DNA of 64,000 nt from Wolbachia endosymbiont of Oedothorax gibbosus (GCF_936270145.1 NZ_OW370537.1:1364001-1428000); one strand, 5' to 3'; positions 12,266 to 22,725 are shown, numbered from the stretch's first letter. Made by a program: numbers and translations. The notes: generated from the letters alone by a model not told the origin.

Positions 12266-12745
12266 ATGTGGAGTAGACTGGTTATAATGTGCTGTTTTTG
12301 TTTACTACTTACTGGTGTAAGTTCTTGCCCAAAAAAAGGAGCAAATACAACAAATAAAATGAATTCTGTTGTTAAGCAGATAGGTGATAAAAGAGTTTTC
12401 TTTGGTTATGATGAATCTAATATTACTGAAGTAAGTGCAGATGCATTACTTGATGTAATGGAAGTGCTGCAAAACAATCCTGATGCGAAGGTTACTTTAA
12501 CTGGTCATACTGACAACCGTGGTTCTCATGAATATAATCTTGCGCTAGGCGCTAGAAGAGCAGATGCAGCTAAGAAATTTATGGTTAGTTGTACACCCTA
12601 CATAGAAAACAGAATAAAAACTGCTTCTAAAGGTGAAACTGAGCCTTTGGTTGATGTAAAAGATGATTCTAGAAATTCTAAATATGAAAAAGAGCATGCT
12701 AAAAATCGTAGAGTGGAATTTTCATTTTCTGGAATAAAGAAATAG
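12266..12745 (+). CDS. pal: Peptidoglycan-associated lipoprotein (OmpA-like)
   Basis: Pal is an outer-membrane lipoprotein of the Tol-Pal system that binds peptidoglycan through an OmpA-type domain. The 159-residue product starts with a lipoprotein signal (hydrophobic residues 5-17, lipobox LTGVSSC with Cys21 as the lipidation site). The OmpA core is clear: VFFGYDESNIT (about residues 43-53), VTLTGHTDNRGSHEYNLALG (about 76-95) with the DAP-binding Asp/Arg, and a C-terminal KNRRVEFSF. I chose the ATG at 12266 because GGAGG sits at 12254-12258 and the signal peptide begins there; 27 upstream codons are open but lack similarity. Wolbachia Pal is a known immunogenic surface lipoprotein. Confidence 0.93.
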   Translation: MWSRLVIMCCFCLLLTGVSSCPKKGANTTNKMNSVVKQIGDKRVFFGYDESNITEVSADALLDVMEVLQNNPDAKVTLTGHTDNRGSHEYNLALGARRADAAKKFMVSCTPYIENRIKTASKGETEPLVDVKDDSRNSKYEKEHAKNRRVEFSFSGIKK

Positions 12746-12761
12746 TTTCTTGCATTAAAAC

Positions 12762-12911
12762 CTGGATCCCAGTGTCAAGCACTGGGATGACATAAAGAAA
12801 GGGTACTGGCAAAAAAGGACAAACTTGTCATATTTCGTTGCTTGTTAGCGGGATCTATATATACCACAAATAAGTCGCGGTAAGACGTAAGAGATCTGAC
12901 CATCAAGAGAC
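12762..12911. repeat. Palindromic repeats between pal and tilS
   Basis: CCCAGTGTCAAGCACTGGGA at 12767 is a near-perfect family-A hairpin directly after the pal stop and could act as an RNA terminator or stabiliser. A degenerate family-B unit (TTAGCGGGATCTATATATAC...) follows to about 12895. Confidence 0.65.
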
Positions 12912-12914
12912 ATA

Positions 12915-14195
12915 ATGGAATTAGAGTTATTACTTCAAAATGTGGTTAATAGTTTTGCTTTCTATAATAATCAAGTTGCAGTTGCAGTATCAGGTGGTGT
13001 AGATAGTATAGTCTTACTGCACTTAATGACTAACTGGGCAAAAAAAAACAAGCTTTCACTTCCTATAGCATTAACAGTAAATCATGGGTTACGTTCAGAG
13101 TCTCAAAAAGAAGCTGATTTTGTTGTAAGTTATGCAAAAGAACTTGGAGCAAAAGAATCGTTCATATTAAATTGGGAGAAGCAAAATATTAAAGGCAATA
13201 TTCAGTTACAGGCACGAAAAGCACGGTATAAGTTACTAGCAGAGTGGTGTAAAAATAATAATGTTAAATATTTACTTGTTGCTCATCACAAAGATGATCA
13301 AGCAGAAACGTTCTTATTAAGATTGGAGCGAGGTAGTGGCGTAGATGGATTATCATCAATGGACTACAAGTCTTTCCTAAATGGTATTTATATATTTAGG
13401 CCATTGTTAAATTTTAGTCGTAGTGAAATAGAAAAGTACGCTAAGCTTCACCGGTTAAAATGGATTGAAGATAGAAGCAACCACGACTTAAAATACAGGC
13501 GAACTTTATACCGTAATTTGCTTAAAGCAAGTGATGATCAGAGGATTTTAACAGAACGAATATGCCTTACAGCCCTTCATATGAAAAGAGCTGCAAAAGC
13601 GTTGATGCACTACACACGCCTTGCATTTAATAACTGTGTTAATGTTCATGATCTTGGTTATATTGAAATTAAACTAGGTGAATTTTATCAATTGCCAGAG
13701 GAAATAGCCTTGAGAATTCTTCTTTACTCTATAATGGCAATTGCCAGTAAACATTATAAACCAAGGTACAACAGCCTTATCGTAATATTTAATAAAATAT
13801 TGCAAAAGGATAGTAATGTTAACTGCACACTTTCTGGGTGTAAAATAAGAAAACATGGAGAAAATATCTTAATAATTAGAGAATCGTCAAGGATACAAGA
13901 AATTACCGTAAACCTACCTTTAAATGAACCTACTCAATGGGATAACAGATTTAGCTGCACAATACTTGGAAATCAAGAGTGTTCAGTTATCATTGCTCCA
14001 TTAAAAAAAACACAAAAAGTTCCTGAATTTCTGAAGGATTACAACTGCTGCCCTGAAGTTTTCTACTCTTTACCTGTAGTGCAAAAAGATGGAAAGGTGC
14101 TTGCTTATCCTTATGTAAGTCATGATGGAAAAGACATCAATAGTAATAAGGTTCAATTCATTATTAGTTGCATAATACAAAAAAGACTTGTATGA
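12915..14195 (+). CDS. tilS: tRNA(Ile)-lysidine synthase TilS
   Basis: TilS converts C34 of tRNA-Ile(CAU) to lysidine so that it reads AUA and is charged with isoleucine; it is essential. The N-terminal PP-loop motif [14 protein letters not shown] lies at about residues 23-36, and the family segments [11 protein letters not shown] (about 52-62) and [20 protein letters not shown] (about 120-139) follow. The 426-residue length is normal. A diverged second copy of its 3' end lies at 15495-15665, just before ftsH, which shows that tilS-ftsH was the ancestral order and that a duplication happened here. Confidence 0.95.
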   Translation: MELELLLQNVVNSFAFYNNQVAVAVSGGVDSIVLLHLMTNWAKKNKLSLPIALTVNHGLRSESQKEADFVVSYAKELGAKESFILNWEKQNIKGNIQLQARKARYKLLAEWCKNNNVKYLLVAHHKDDQAETFLLRLERGSGVDGLSSMDYKSFLNGIYIFRPLLNFSRSEIEKYAKLHRLKWIEDRSNHDLKYRRTLYRNLLKASDDQRILTERICLTALHMKRAAKALMHYTRLAFNNCVNVHDLGYIEIKLGEFYQLPEEIALRILLYSIMAIASKHYKPRYNSLIVIFNKILQKDSNVNCTLSGCKIRKHGENILIIRESSRIQEITVNLPLNEPTQWDNRFSCTILGNQECSVIIAPLKKTQKVPEFLKDYNCCPEVFYSLPVVQKDGKVLAYPYVSHDGKDINSNKVQFIISCIIQKRLV

Positions 14196-14201
14196 TAAAT
14201 A

Positions 14202-15491
14202 ATGAAGATTTATTTTAGTGAGGTATTATATGAAGATAACTTGGGGGGGTTTTTTAAATTTGTTTTGCTGTGTCTAGCAATCACCGCTTTTATTTACCTT
14301 ATTTATCTTACGTGGCCTAGCATTAAAGCTACTGCTGCCACTATATCTTTCATGCCTATAGTTATAAAATCTGCCGTAGTAACTTGTGCAGTGGCAGGTA
14401 CTGCAGCTGTACTTTTTGTGTTTGGAGCAATATGTGTCGCTGTTTATGAGCCAATGAAATCACCTAAAGTAAAAAATGTACCTGAACAGAGAGATGTAAC
14501 CGGGCAAACAGTAACATTTCAAGTAAAACTTGATGACGTTAAAGATGTAGCTAAACAAAAAGTAACACTTGATGACGTTAAAGATGCAGCTGAACAAAAA
14601 GTAACACCTGATGATGTTAAAAAAGTAACACTTGATGATGTTATAGTTTCAGATGAGTTAAAAGAAGACTTGAAAGTGATTTTTGATGGTATGTCAGAAA
14701 AAACGAAAGAAAATTTTAAAATATTAGGTTTAACACCAGCGCAAGGCTATCTTTTTCACGGACCTCCTGGAACTGGAAAGACTCTTCTTGCTCGTGCAAT
14801 CGCAGGTGAAGCTAAGATTAGTTTTTTAAATATTTCGGCCTCTGAGCTTGTTGGAGAGTATGCTAATCAAGGTGTATATCGTGTACAAGACTTTTTTGAA
14901 AAAGCAAGAAAGAAGGCTCCCTGTATAGTCTTTATAGATGAAATAGATTCCATAGGTGCAAAGCGCATTTCTGATAGTTCTAGCGTGAGTCAAGATCACA
15001 ATAAAACTTTAATACAGCTATTGAATGAAATGGATGGTTTTGACTCCAACAAAGGTATAACAGTAATTGCTGCAACTAACCGTCCAGAGGTTTTAGATAA
15101 AGCGCTGCTTAGACGTTTCCCTGAGAAAATCAATATTTCTTTACCAGACGTGAGCTCACGAGAGAAGATATTGCGTCTTCAAATGGGAACTGCACCAGCC
15201 GAATCAGGCCTAAGCCTTGAAAAAGTTGCAGAAGAAACTGAGGGTTATTCAGGGGATGATCTAAAAAATTTAGTACGCAAAGTGAAATTTCGCGTTGCAA
15301 AGCATAAAGAAGGAGAAGAAGTCATCATTACCAAGAATGATTTTACAACAGCACTTAAAGAGTTTGATGATAAGCATAAGGAATTCGAGAATGAAGAAGC
15401 GAGCAATACAGGTGATAATATAGTAAATAAACTTCTACAAGGTATATTATGCAACCCTGCAAACACAACAAAGGTGTCGGTGGCTTCGTAA
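14202..15491 (+). CDS. FtsH-derived AAA ATPase lacking the protease domain
   Basis: The 429-residue product has two hydrophobic segments (about residues 18-37 and 51-82), a low-complexity linker with repeated [12 protein letters not shown] motifs, then one AAA module: Walker A GPPGTGKT (about 187-194), Walker [13 protein letters not shown] (about 240-251), sensor AATNRPE (about 289-295). The module and linker resemble FtsH, whose linker reads [10 protein letters not shown], but the HEXXH metallopeptidase domain is absent and the chain ends about 55 residues after the AAA lid. The usual second-region-of-homology RPGRFDR is reduced to RRFPEK, so an arginine finger is altered. It lies between tilS and a tilS 3' remnant, where the upstream copy of a duplicated ftsH should be. 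Function is unknown; an FtsH regulator or a decaying paralog are both possible. Confidence 0.85.
   Translation: MKIYFSEVLYEDNLGGFFKFVLLCLAITAFIYLIYLTWPSIKATAATISFMPIVIKSAVVTCAVAGTAAVLFVFGAICVAVYEPMKSPKVKNVPEQRDVTGQTVTFQVKLDDVKDVAKQKVTLDDVKDAAEQKVTPDDVKKVTLDDVIVSDELKEDLKVIFDGMSEKTKENFKILGLTPAQGYLFHGPPGTGKTLLARAIAGEAKISFLNISASELVGEYANQGVYRVQDFFEKARKKAPCIVFIDEIDSIGAKRISDSSSVSQDHNKTLIQLLNEMDGFDSNKGITVIAATNRPEVLDKALLRRFPEKINISLPDVSSREKILRLQMGTAPAESGLSLEKVAEETEGYSGDDLKNLVRKVKFRVAKHKEGEEVIITKNDFTTALKEFDDKHKEFENEEASNTGDNIVNKLLQGILCNPANTTKVSVAS
14529..14648 (+). repeat. In-frame 39-bp tandem repeat in the AAA protein linker
   Basis: Two 39-bp units (14529-14567 and 14568-14606) begin CTTGATGACGTTAAAGATG and differ at few bases. 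They are followed by a 24-bp shortened unit (14607-14630) and a partial one. They encode repeated LDDVKDxAxQKVT, a multiplication of the motif found once at the start of the FtsH AAA domain (VTFDDVAG). Confidence 0.85.
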
Positions 15492-15494
15492 GTT

Positions 15495-15665
15495 TGTAAT
15501 TATTGCTCTGAAGTTTACTATTCTTTGCCTACAGTACAAAAAGATGAAAAAGTGATTGCTTATCTTGATGTAATTTATAATGGAAGAAATACCGGTGATG
15601 ATAAGGTTCGATGCATTACTAATAGCGTAATAAAACAAAATCTGGTAAGCTTAATTGATATCTAG
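15495..15665 (+). pseudogene. tilS: Diverged remnant of the tilS 3' end
   Basis: This 57-codon open stretch has no start codon of its own. It translates to [20 protein letters not shown] followed by [20 protein letters not shown] and ends VSLIDI. It aligns throughout with the last residues of the intact TilS ([19 protein letters not shown]...). It ends at TAG 15663-15665, 12 bases before ftsH. It is the scar of a duplication of [tilS end + ftsH]. The intact tilS is the upstream copy. Confidence 0.85.
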
Positions 15666-15677
15666 TTAAAAGTAACG

Positions 15678-16082
15678 ATGAAAAAATTTTTAGAAGGCTT
15701 ATTGATCTGGTTAGTAATTATTGTTCTTATTTCAGTTGCTTATATTCAGTTCAGCGGAAATGTAGGTAAAAGTAAAACAACTATACCTTTTTCGGAATTT
15801 TTAACTAGACTAGAAGACAATGATGTAGAAAATATTGTCATAAAAAACCAGAGTATTGAGGGCAAGTTTAGGGATGGTTCAAGTTTCAATTCAAACGGTG
15901 TCATATATAGCGACCTAATAAAAAATTTACATGATAGAAAAGTGAGATTCTCCTTTTCAACTGGAGATTCCGCCATGAGCGTAATTGGTGGATTACTTAT
16001 CTCATGGGTCCCAACATTTATCTTTATTGGCTTCTTGCTATTCTTTCTTAAACAAACACAAGCGGGGGCAACAGAACTATAA
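15678..16082 (+). CDS. ftsH: FtsH, N-terminal membrane/periplasmic part (split by frameshift)
   Basis: This 134-residue frame is the start of the ATP-dependent zinc metalloprotease FtsH: transmembrane helix 1 (about residues 6-24), the periplasmic domain ([20 protein letters not shown], about 36-55) and helix 2 ([18 protein letters not shown], about 109-126). It ends GATEL at a TAA. With one more G in the G5 tract at 16064-16068, the frame would continue as [16 protein letters not shown] into the ATG at 16109, exactly as in intact FtsH. The gene is thus split by one missing base, which is either real or a sequencing error; FtsH is normally essential. Confidence 0.85.
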   Translation: MKKFLEGLLIWLVIIVLISVAYIQFSGNVGKSKTTIPFSEFLTRLEDNDVENIVIKNQSIEGKFRDGSSFNSNGVIYSDLIKNLHDRKVRFSFSTGDSAMSVIGGLLISWVPTFIFIGFLLFFLKQTQAGATEL

Positions 16083-16108
16083 GCTTTGGCAAGTCAAGGG
16101 CTAGACTC

Positions 16109-17509
16109 ATGACTAGTGGAAAAAAAGTAACATTTGATGATGTTGCCGGAATTGATGAAGCAAAAGAAGAGCTAGTAGAAATCGTTGATTTCCTTAAACA
16201 AAGGCAAAAATTTCAAATATTAGGTGGAAAAATACCAAAAGGGTGCCTTTTAATTGGCTCTCCTGGAACTGGTAAAACTTTACTTGCTCGTGCAATTGCA
16301 GGTGAAGCTAATGTGCCATTTTTTAGTATTTCTGGATCTGATTTTGTTGAAATGTTTGTGGGTGTTGGTGCGAGCCGTGTTCGTGATATGTTTGATCAAG
16401 GCAAGAAAAATGCTCCTTGTATAATTTTTATAGATGAAATAGATGCGGTGGGTAGACATCGTGGCATTGGCCTTGGTGGTGGTAATGACGAAAGAGAACA
16501 AACATTAAATCAGTTATTAGTTGAGATGGATGGCTTTGAATCTAATGAGGGCGTAATAATAATTGCTGCGACTAACCGTCCGGATGTCTTAGATCCAGCA
16601 CTGCTTAGGCCTGGTCGTTTTGACCGGCAGATTACTATTTCTTTACCCGATATAAATGGGCGTGAAAAGATATTAAATACTCATATAAAGAAAATATCAA
16701 TGGCCCCTGATGTAAATGTGAAAACAGTTGCAAGAGGAACACCGGGTTTTTCAGGTGCTGATCTAGCAAATTTGGTGAATGAATCTGCGCTTATTGCTGC
16801 AAGAAGAAACAAGAAGATTGTTACTATGGACGATTTCGAATATGCACGTGATAAAGTGATGATGGGTGTGGAAAGGCGATCTCTCATTATGAAAGAAGAG
16901 GAAAAGAGACTGACTGCATACCATGAAGCTGGTCATGCAGTAGTTGCTATCAACATGCCTGCCTCTGACCCGATACACAAAGCAACTATTATTCCAAGGG
17001 GTAGAGCACTCGGTTTAGTTATGAGACTACCAGAAACAGATAGAGTGTCCCTTACAAGAGAAAAGATGATAGCAGATATTACTGTTGCTATGGGTGGAAG
17101 AGTGGCAGAAGAGCTAATTTTTGGCTACGATAAAGTCACAAGCGGTGCATCTTCGGATATAAAACAAGCATCTGATTTATCACGCGCTATGGTGACAAAA
17201 TGGGGAATGAGTGACAAAATAGGCCCGATCTATCACAATCGCGAACAAACCATACATGGTTCTGAGATAATTTCTGAAGATACGTTAAAACTTATAGATG
17301 AAGAAGTAAAGAAAGTTGTGTCTTCTTGCTATGAAAAAGCAAAAGACATTTTAACCAAGCATAAGAAAGGCTTAGAGCTTATTGCTGAAAATCTACTGGA
17401 GTTTGAAACTTTAACAGGAGATGAAATAAAGGACATATTAAATGGAAAAAAAATTGTTAGAGAGGAAAATGAGAAGAATGAGAAAATAAAAAAATCCTCT
17501 CTCTATTAA
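16109..17509 (+). CDS. ftsH: FtsH, AAA and zinc-protease part (split by frameshift)
   Basis: The 466-residue frame holds everything catalytic in FtsH, which degrades misassembled membrane proteins and short-lived regulators. Seen are Walker A GSPGTGKT (about residues 49-56), Walker [13 protein letters not shown], the complete second region of homology [10 protein letters not shown], the zinc site HEAGH (about 269-273) and the third-ligand region [11 protein letters not shown]. The frame is open upstream of this ATG back to the G5 tract at 16064-16068, so this is a continuation of 15678-16082. Without the membrane part it would be a soluble AAA protease. HflK and HflC, its usual modulators, are intact at 51.6-53.5 kb. 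Confidence 0.9.
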   Translation: MTSGKKVTFDDVAGIDEAKEELVEIVDFLKQRQKFQILGGKIPKGCLLIGSPGTGKTLLARAIAGEANVPFFSISGSDFVEMFVGVGASRVRDMFDQGKKNAPCIIFIDEIDAVGRHRGIGLGGGNDEREQTLNQLLVEMDGFESNEGVIIIAATNRPDVLDPALLRPGRFDRQITISLPDINGREKILNTHIKKISMAPDVNVKTVARGTPGFSGADLANLVNESALIAARRNKKIVTMDDFEYARDKVMMGVERRSLIMKEEEKRLTAYHEAGHAVVAINMPASDPIHKATIIPRGRALGLVMRLPETDRVSLTREKMIADITVAMGGRVAEELIFGYDKVTSGASSDIKQASDLSRAMVTKWGMSDKIGPIYHNREQTIHGSEIISEDTLKLIDEEVKKVVSSCYEKAKDILTKHKKGLELIAENLLEFETLTGDEIKDILNGKKIVREENEKNEKIKKSSLY

Positions 17510-17589
17510 ATTTGGCCTTGTTTAACTGCTAAATGAAAGTTTTTAGTTGCAGCAATGGTGTCATCAGGTAGCTCACAGAAACGGGGCTA

Positions 17590-18468
17590 AAAACTACTTG
17601 ACAAACTTCGCCAGCCCCTTATCATGAAACTGAAGCTATATTATTTAACTTCCCAATCTGTGCAGATTAAAATGACAAGAAGACTTGTATTTGGCGTACT
17701 ATTGTTTAATTTTTGCACTATGTGCATACTATGTCTTTATAAAAATTTTGGGTTTTTACCCACATAAGCTGAAAAGCGCTTATAAAGCGTTTAAGACATC
17801 ACCCAACGTCAAATTTTAAAATAAAGAGTGGAATAACTAGCTACTCCGGGGATTCTTTGTCTTTTTTTTCTGCTGGTAAATTTCTTAAACATTTATAGCT
17901 TAAGTTAGTTGCGTTTAAAAGCAGCTAAATTGCAGTGTTTAAGACTTAAAGAACGCCGATACTGAAAATAAACAATGACTAGGGCTTCTTTTGCCTTTTT
18001 TTTCGTTTGGTAAATTTCTTAATGTTTATGGCTAAAGTAACTTAGGTTCACCGACAATCGTCATCCCGCTACGTGTTAGCGGATGAGATACCGCGAATGA
18101 ATCGCGGTATGACGGTTCGTGGCGGCATAGCAATTCGTCATCCCGCAGCGGGATCTCTTGTTAGCGCCGCGGCGGTATGACGGTTAAGTAGGGTGTCATC
18201 CCAGTGCGTGACGCTAGAATCCCAAAAAAAGGATGATGTCATCCAAGTAGCTGACACTGGGATCTAGCCTTTATTATTTGGTTGTCTTCTGGATCCAAGT
18301 AGTCAGCTACTTTCATGACATCATCATAAAGTAAACCAGTGTCAGCTACTCGGATGACAGGAGAAGGTGCTGGGATGACAAGAAGAGAGCACTGTGACGC
18401 ACAATTATCAGTTAATGCGGCATTATAAAAAACGCCAAACTTTTTTCTGCTTTTATGCAAGAAGTCTA
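17590..18468. mobile_element. Non-autonomous TA-flanked element, copy 2 (left end lost)
   Basis: The core (17590-18022) is nearly identical to the inverted core of copy 1 (7660-8060) and to copy 3, starting TACTTGACAAACTTCGCCAG. It is followed by palindrome units (about 18050-18400) and by the right end ATGCAAGAAGTCTA finishing at 18468. The left end is missing and replaced by about 80 bases without recognisable content after ftsH (17510-17589). The TA of the right end together with the first G of the element forms the ubiD stop codon (18466-18468, minus strand). No ORF inside is credible; one 82-codon frame merely translates repeats. Confidence 0.68.
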
Positions 18469-19944
18469 GTCCATATATTCCTCCCACTTCTCCGTAACTT
18501 TTCTTACTATTTCCTCACTCATCTCAATTTTCTTTCCCCATTCTCGTTTGGTTTCAGGCGGGATTTTATTTGTCGCATCAAACCCCATCTTACCTCCAAG
18601 TCCACTTTCAGGGGAGGCAAAGTCTAAATAATCAATCGGTGCATTCTCTATCGTGATTGTATCACGCACAGGGTCCATTCTTGTTGATATTGCCCACATC
18701 ACTTCCTTCCAATCACGTACATTTATATCATCATCAACAACGATAATAAACTTCGTGTATAAAAACTGCTTGAGAAAAGAAAGTATGCCCATAACAATTC
18801 TTTTTGCCTGCCCTGGATAGGATTTTTTTATCGACACTACCGCTATTCTATATGAGCAACCTTCCGGCGGCAGATAAAAGTCCACTATCTCTGGAAATTG
18901 ATTAATAAGAATGGGCACAAAAATTTCATTGAGTGCTTCACCAAGAATCGATGGTTCATCAGGTGGCTTGCCGGTGAAAGTGCTGAGATAAATTGGATTT
19001 TTGCGCATAGTAATTGCAGTAATATTAAATTCAGGAAATTGCTCAACAGAATTATAGTAGCCGGTGTGATCTCCGTATGGCCCTTCGTCTTGATATCTAT
19101 CCAAACTCACATAGCCTTCCAGAACGATTTCCGCGTGAGCTGGCACTTGAAGTGGTATAGTCTTACAATTTACAAGTTCAAGCGGTTTTTTGCGTAGCAA
19201 CCCAGCAAATTGGTATTCTGACAATGTTTCTGGCACTGGAGTTACTGCAGCAATAAGTGTTGCAGGATCACTACCGATCACAGCAGCAGCGGGAAATTTC
19301 ATATCTCTGCCTTCTTCCTTCCAACGCTTATGGTGAGTTGCGCCACCTCTGTGTGCAAGCCAACGCATTAGTGTTGTTTTTTTATCCACAACCTGCATAC
19401 GATATATTCCAAGATTGAAATTATCTTGTTTATCTTTCGTGGATCCTTTTGTTACTACAATCGGCCAGGTGATAAGTGGTGCAGGTTCATTCGGCCAGCA
19501 TGTTTGAATGGGCAGTAGACTTAGGTCCACTTCATCTCCGGTTAGCACTACCTCTTGACATGGAGCCTTGCTCACTATTTTACTTCGCATCGATAACACA
19601 ACTTTCAACAAAGGAAACATTTTTATAGCATCTTTAAAGTTTTTTGGTGGCTCAGGTGATCGCAAAAACGCTAGAAGTTTACCAAGATCTCTTAGTTCAT
19701 CAGGATTTATGTTCAACCCCAATGCAATCCTCTTAATAGTACCAAATAAATTCACCAAAACAGGAATCGAATTTTTGCCATTTTCTGTGACAACATTTTC
19801 AAAGATGATTGCTGGTCCTTTGTTTGACAAAACTCTGCGATGAATTTCTGTCATTTCAAGAACTGTTGAAACTTCCTTCTTAATCCTAATCAGATCCTTT
19901 TTTTCTTCTAAGGCTTTGATGAAGTCGCGTAAGTTGTTGTACAT
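18466..19944 (-). CDS. ubiD: UbiD-family 4-hydroxy-3-polyprenylbenzoate decarboxylase
   Basis: UbiD decarboxylates the polyprenyl-hydroxybenzoate intermediate of ubiquinone synthesis, using prenylated FMN and a metal ion. The 492-residue product is full length. It opens with [20 protein letters not shown] and carries the family features [34 protein letters not shown] (cofactor and substrate region around residues 285-296) and the C-terminal region with ISTRMDP and [13 protein letters not shown]. The stop codon lies on the junction with the non-coding element, so the last residues (EEYMD) may be slightly altered from the ancestral C-terminus. It acts in the same pathway as ubiB at 61.4 kb. Confidence 0.94.
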   Translation of the reverse strand: MYNNLRDFIKALEEKKDLIRIKKEVSTVLEMTEIHRRVLSNKGPAIIFENVVTENGKNSIPVLVNLFGTIKRIALGLNINPDELRDLGKLLAFLRSPEPPKNFKDAIKMFPLLKVVLSMRSKIVSKAPCQEVVLTGDEVDLSLLPIQTCWPNEPAPLITWPIVVTKGSTKDKQDNFNLGIYRMQVVDKKTTLMRWLAHRGGATHHKRWKEEGRDMKFPAAAVIGSDPATLIAAVTPVPETLSEYQFAGLLRKKPLELVNCKTIPLQVPAHAEIVLEGYVSLDRYQDEGPYGDHTGYYNSVEQFPEFNITAITMRKNPIYLSTFTGKPPDEPSILGEALNEIFVPILINQFPEIVDFYLPPEGCSYRIAVVSIKKSYPGQAKRIVMGILSFLKQFLYTKFIIVVDDDINVRDWKEVMWAISTRMDPVRDTITIENAPIDYLDFASPESGLGGKMGFDATNKIPPETKREWGKKIEMSEEIVRKVTEKWEEYMD

Positions 19945-20035
19945 GCTTTGATTTTAGAAGTTTTACACTCCATACTCAATCTTTCTGTTTTAATCACAAT
20001 TTTAGGCCTTTATACCATTATCTAAGACAAACCAT

Positions 20036-21157
20036 TTATTGAGCAGAATTCACAGCTGCTTTTTCTTTCACAGTTTTGTAACCCCAATATTTAAATTTTT
20101 TATCAAGTTCACTATCACTCTTATCTGCTACACTCTTCATAAGCGCTTCCGCAAACTCTTTTCGCTTTCCTTGCAATCGTGTCTCTTCTTGCTCTTGATC
20201 TTTGTAAACATATTCTGCCAATTCTTTATCAATCTCATCAAATGATTTACCTGCTTTCATCATATCTGTAATTCTATTCGCATTTTCCAAAGCATATATT
20301 CCACAATCATAATCATTGTTTTGCTGCCTTACCTTACAGCTTCTTATATTCTCCTCTTTCAGCCCTAACTCTTGCTTTAGGAAATTTGATATTTCACTTT
20401 GCAATGTGCTGCCAAATGAATTGCAGTAATAAGCCCTAAAATTCCCATTTTCCTTATCATATGCAGTAACTAACGTGACAAAGTGGCTGCTTAAATTTAG
20501 AATTAAGGTCATTATCCTTGGTCCCCCTTCCTCCTTTACTTCCTCTTGATACCTCTTACAATGCCCTCCGATCGCAAATTCTATGTTTTCATGAGAAGTA
20601 GGCTCAATGTTAGGATGTATAACATCAAAAACTATACTGTAACTTGGATTCAACAATTCAACATCATTCTCAAAGTTAAGCTCAACATCATACCCATACA
20701 CAGCTTTTGCAATATCCGGGATCTCGTAGCTTGTTAACCAGCGTGTATAGTTTCCATTATTCGTGTTGTGCACAAGAGTATCATATTCTTTGCTATAGAA
20801 TAATTTGTTCTTACTCACATCAATATTACTTAGTAAAGAACTAGGGCTTTCAACTTCAACATTTTTGTTCAACTCACTTTCTGGTTGTTTCTTACCTTCA
20901 TCTACAGCCCAGTGAAATAAGGGACTTGCAATGCTCATTGCTGCTCCAGATAGAACAATAAAAGCAACTCCAAGCATAGCCCAGGCAATAGGGTTAAATG
21001 CTAGTAAAGCAAATGGAAAAATTGGAACAACAGTTAGGCTAATAAGCAAACTAGCAACAGTAGCTCCTAGATAAAGATAGGAACTATACTTAACACCAGA
21101 CTTGAAGCCACTCCATGAGTGTTTTTTTATATAATTTTTTTCTATAGAAGCACCACT
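20036..21157 (-). pseudogene. Membrane-anchored Ulp1-like (C48) cysteine protease gene, 5' end cut off by ISWpi1
   Basis: The reading frame is open from the stop at 20036 to the IS boundary at 21157 and has no ATG near its 5' end; the first usable codon is a TTG at 21049 (337 residues). An N-terminal hydrophobic hairpin (YLYLGATVASLLISLTVV and onward) precedes a C48-like domain: SSHFVTLVTAYD with a candidate catalytic His, YYCNSFGS where Asp is usual, and QQNNDYDCGIYAL with Gln and the nucleophile Cys. Removing the IS plus one TA joins it in frame to MTTIS at 23587-23600, giving 378 residues. Ulp1-like proteases remove ubiquitin or SUMO from eukaryotic proteins, so a host-directed effector is likely. 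It is not cifB, because it is far shorter and has no cifA partner. Confidence 0.78.
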
Positions 21158-21200
21158 AGACTTCTTTCAAAATTCATGAAAGGAGCTCTCTATTGTGAAT

Positions 21201-22725
21201 CTTACTATTACCCACAAATATAGATGTACTTATGAATAAAGTATTACAATATTAGAGTTTGCAAATATTGATGGTATAAAAATGGCAAACGAGAGTAATG
21301 AGTGGGCTAAAAATGAATTTGGAGATGCTTCACTTGGAGATAAAAGATTGACCGAAAGATTAGTGAATATTGCTAATAGTGTGATAGGTTCACCTGAAAG
21401 CTCAATTAATGAGGCATGCGGAAGTTGGTCAGAAGCAAAAGCTGCATATCGTTTTTTTCAAAATGAGAACGTAAAAGAAGTTGATATTCTAGCTTCACAC
21501 ATTGATAAAACAGTTGAAAGAACAAAAGCTCATAAAAGAGTCCTTGTAATTCAAGATACAACTTATATTTCATACTCAAGTCATAAAAAAACAAGCGGAT
21601 TGGGAAGTATTGCTGGGAAAGGAGGTAAAGGTACAGTAATGCATACAGCCCTTGCTGTTAGTACGGAAGGTTTGGTACTAGGAATATTGGATCAAAAGAT
21701 TTACTCGAGGCCACCAATTTCTGAAGAAGAAAAAAGACTAAAGAGTCATCGTAGTAACGTTCATATTGAGGATAAAGAAAGTATGAAATGGCTAGAAAGC
21801 TTAAAGAAAACAAATAATATTATAGATCAGACCCAAACAGAGGTTATAACTGTATGTGACAGAGAAGCAGATATACATGATTTTTTTGAACTTGCACATA
21901 ATCTTAACTCAGCAATTTTAGTAAGAGCTCGTCACAACAGAAATGTAAATAAAAAATTTATGTATACCAGGAATAAGCAAAAATTATGGTCATTTATCCA
22001 AGGTCTTCCTTGCACTGGAAAAGTAGAAGTTGAAATCCCTGCTAGAGATGATAAGCAAAAAAGGACAGCATTTCTAGAAATTAGATTCGGAAAATTTATG
22101 ATGAGTCCACATGAAAGCCACATAAAATGTAAAGAAGGTCACATAAAATATAAACCAGCAGCATTATTCAGTCTACAACTTTACGCAATTCATGTTGTTG
22201 AAAGAAATTCTCCTCCAGGAGCAAGTCCGCTAGAGTGGATGCTTTTAACAAATCTTTCGGTCAGTACTTTTGAAGAAGCTGTTGAAAAAATTAGTTGGTA
22301 TTGTTTGAGATGGAAAATAGAGATATTGCATAAGATTTTAAAATCTGGTCTCAAAGTTGAGGAATGTAGACTTGGAACAGCAGAAAGATTAATGAGGTAT
22401 TTAACAGTCATGAGCATTATTGCTTGGAGAATTTTCTTTATTACATCAATTGCAAGAACTAACCCAACATTACCATGTACTGGCTTATTAGCTGAGGAAG
22501 AATGGAAAGTTTTATATGTTAAAATACACAGAAAACCATGTCCAAGTATAGCCCCTACTATAAAAGAAGCCGTTTCGTGGATTGCTCAACTTGGAGGTCA
22601 TTTAGCAAGAAAAAGCGACCCAAAACCAGGACCAATTACTCTTTGGAAAGGGTGGAGACGTCTCTTTGATCTAGCAGAAGGATGGAGACTTGCTCATGAA
22701 CCACATATTTGTGGGTAATAGTAAG
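21201..22725 (+). mobile_element. Complete IS4-family (IS50-like) element nested in ISWpi1
   Basis: The element is 1525 bp with perfect 21-bp inverted ends beginning CTTACTATTACCCACAAATA (21201-21221 and 22705-22725). It is flanked by an exact 9-bp target duplication ATTGTGAAT (21192-21200 and 22726-22734). It carries one intact transposase whose stop codon lies inside the right inverted repeat. The perfect ends, clean duplication and intact ORF point to a recent insertion. Confidence 0.92.
21282..22718 (+). CDS. IS4-family (IS50-like) transposase
   Basis: The 478-residue DDE transposase appears intact. The N-terminus (ANESNEWAKNEFGDASLGDK) resembles the DNA-binding domain of Tn5-type transposases. 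The first catalytic Asp is in VLVIQDTTYISYSSH (about residues 87-101) and the second in VITVCDREADIHDFF (about 187-201). The IS4 signature Y-(2)-R-(3)-E-(6)-K is exact in YCLRWKIEILHKILK (about 343-357). The 9-bp target duplication around the element is what IS50 relatives make. Nothing suggests inactivation, so this copy may still be mobile and could act on related ends. Confidence 0.92.
   Translation: MANESNEWAKNEFGDASLGDKRLTERLVNIANSVIGSPESSINEACGSWSEAKAAYRFFQNENVKEVDILASHIDKTVERTKAHKRVLVIQDTTYISYSSHKKTSGLGSIAGKGGKGTVMHTALAVSTEGLVLGILDQKIYSRPPISEEEKRLKSHRSNVHIEDKESMKWLESLKKTNNIIDQTQTEVITVCDREADIHDFFELAHNLNSAILVRARHNRNVNKKFMYTRNKQKLWSFIQGLPCTGKVEVEIPARDDKQKRTAFLEIRFGKFMMSPHESHIKCKEGHIKYKPAALFSLQLYAIHVVERNSPPGASPLEWMLLTNLSVSTFEEAVEKISWYCLRWKIEILHKILKSGLKVEECRLGTAERLMRYLTVMSIIAWRIFFITSIARTNPTLPCTGLLAEEEWKVLYVKIHRKPCPSIAPTIKEAVSWIAQLGGHLARKSDPKPGPITLWKGWRRLFDLAEGWRLAHEPHICG

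Noticed and set aside
18239..18487. 82-codon minus-strand frame overlapping the ubiD 3' end
   Set aside because: It translates palindromic repeats and the end of the non-coding element; no start context and no similarity.
20036..21157. Ulp1-like gene as the cytoplasmic incompatibility gene cifB
   Set aside because: The reconstructed protein has about 378 residues with a membrane hairpin and no cifA-like neighbour, unlike cifB.
22190..22417. Minus-strand frames inside the IS4 transposase
   Set aside because: They are opposite-strand shadows of the intact transposase with its conserved motifs.
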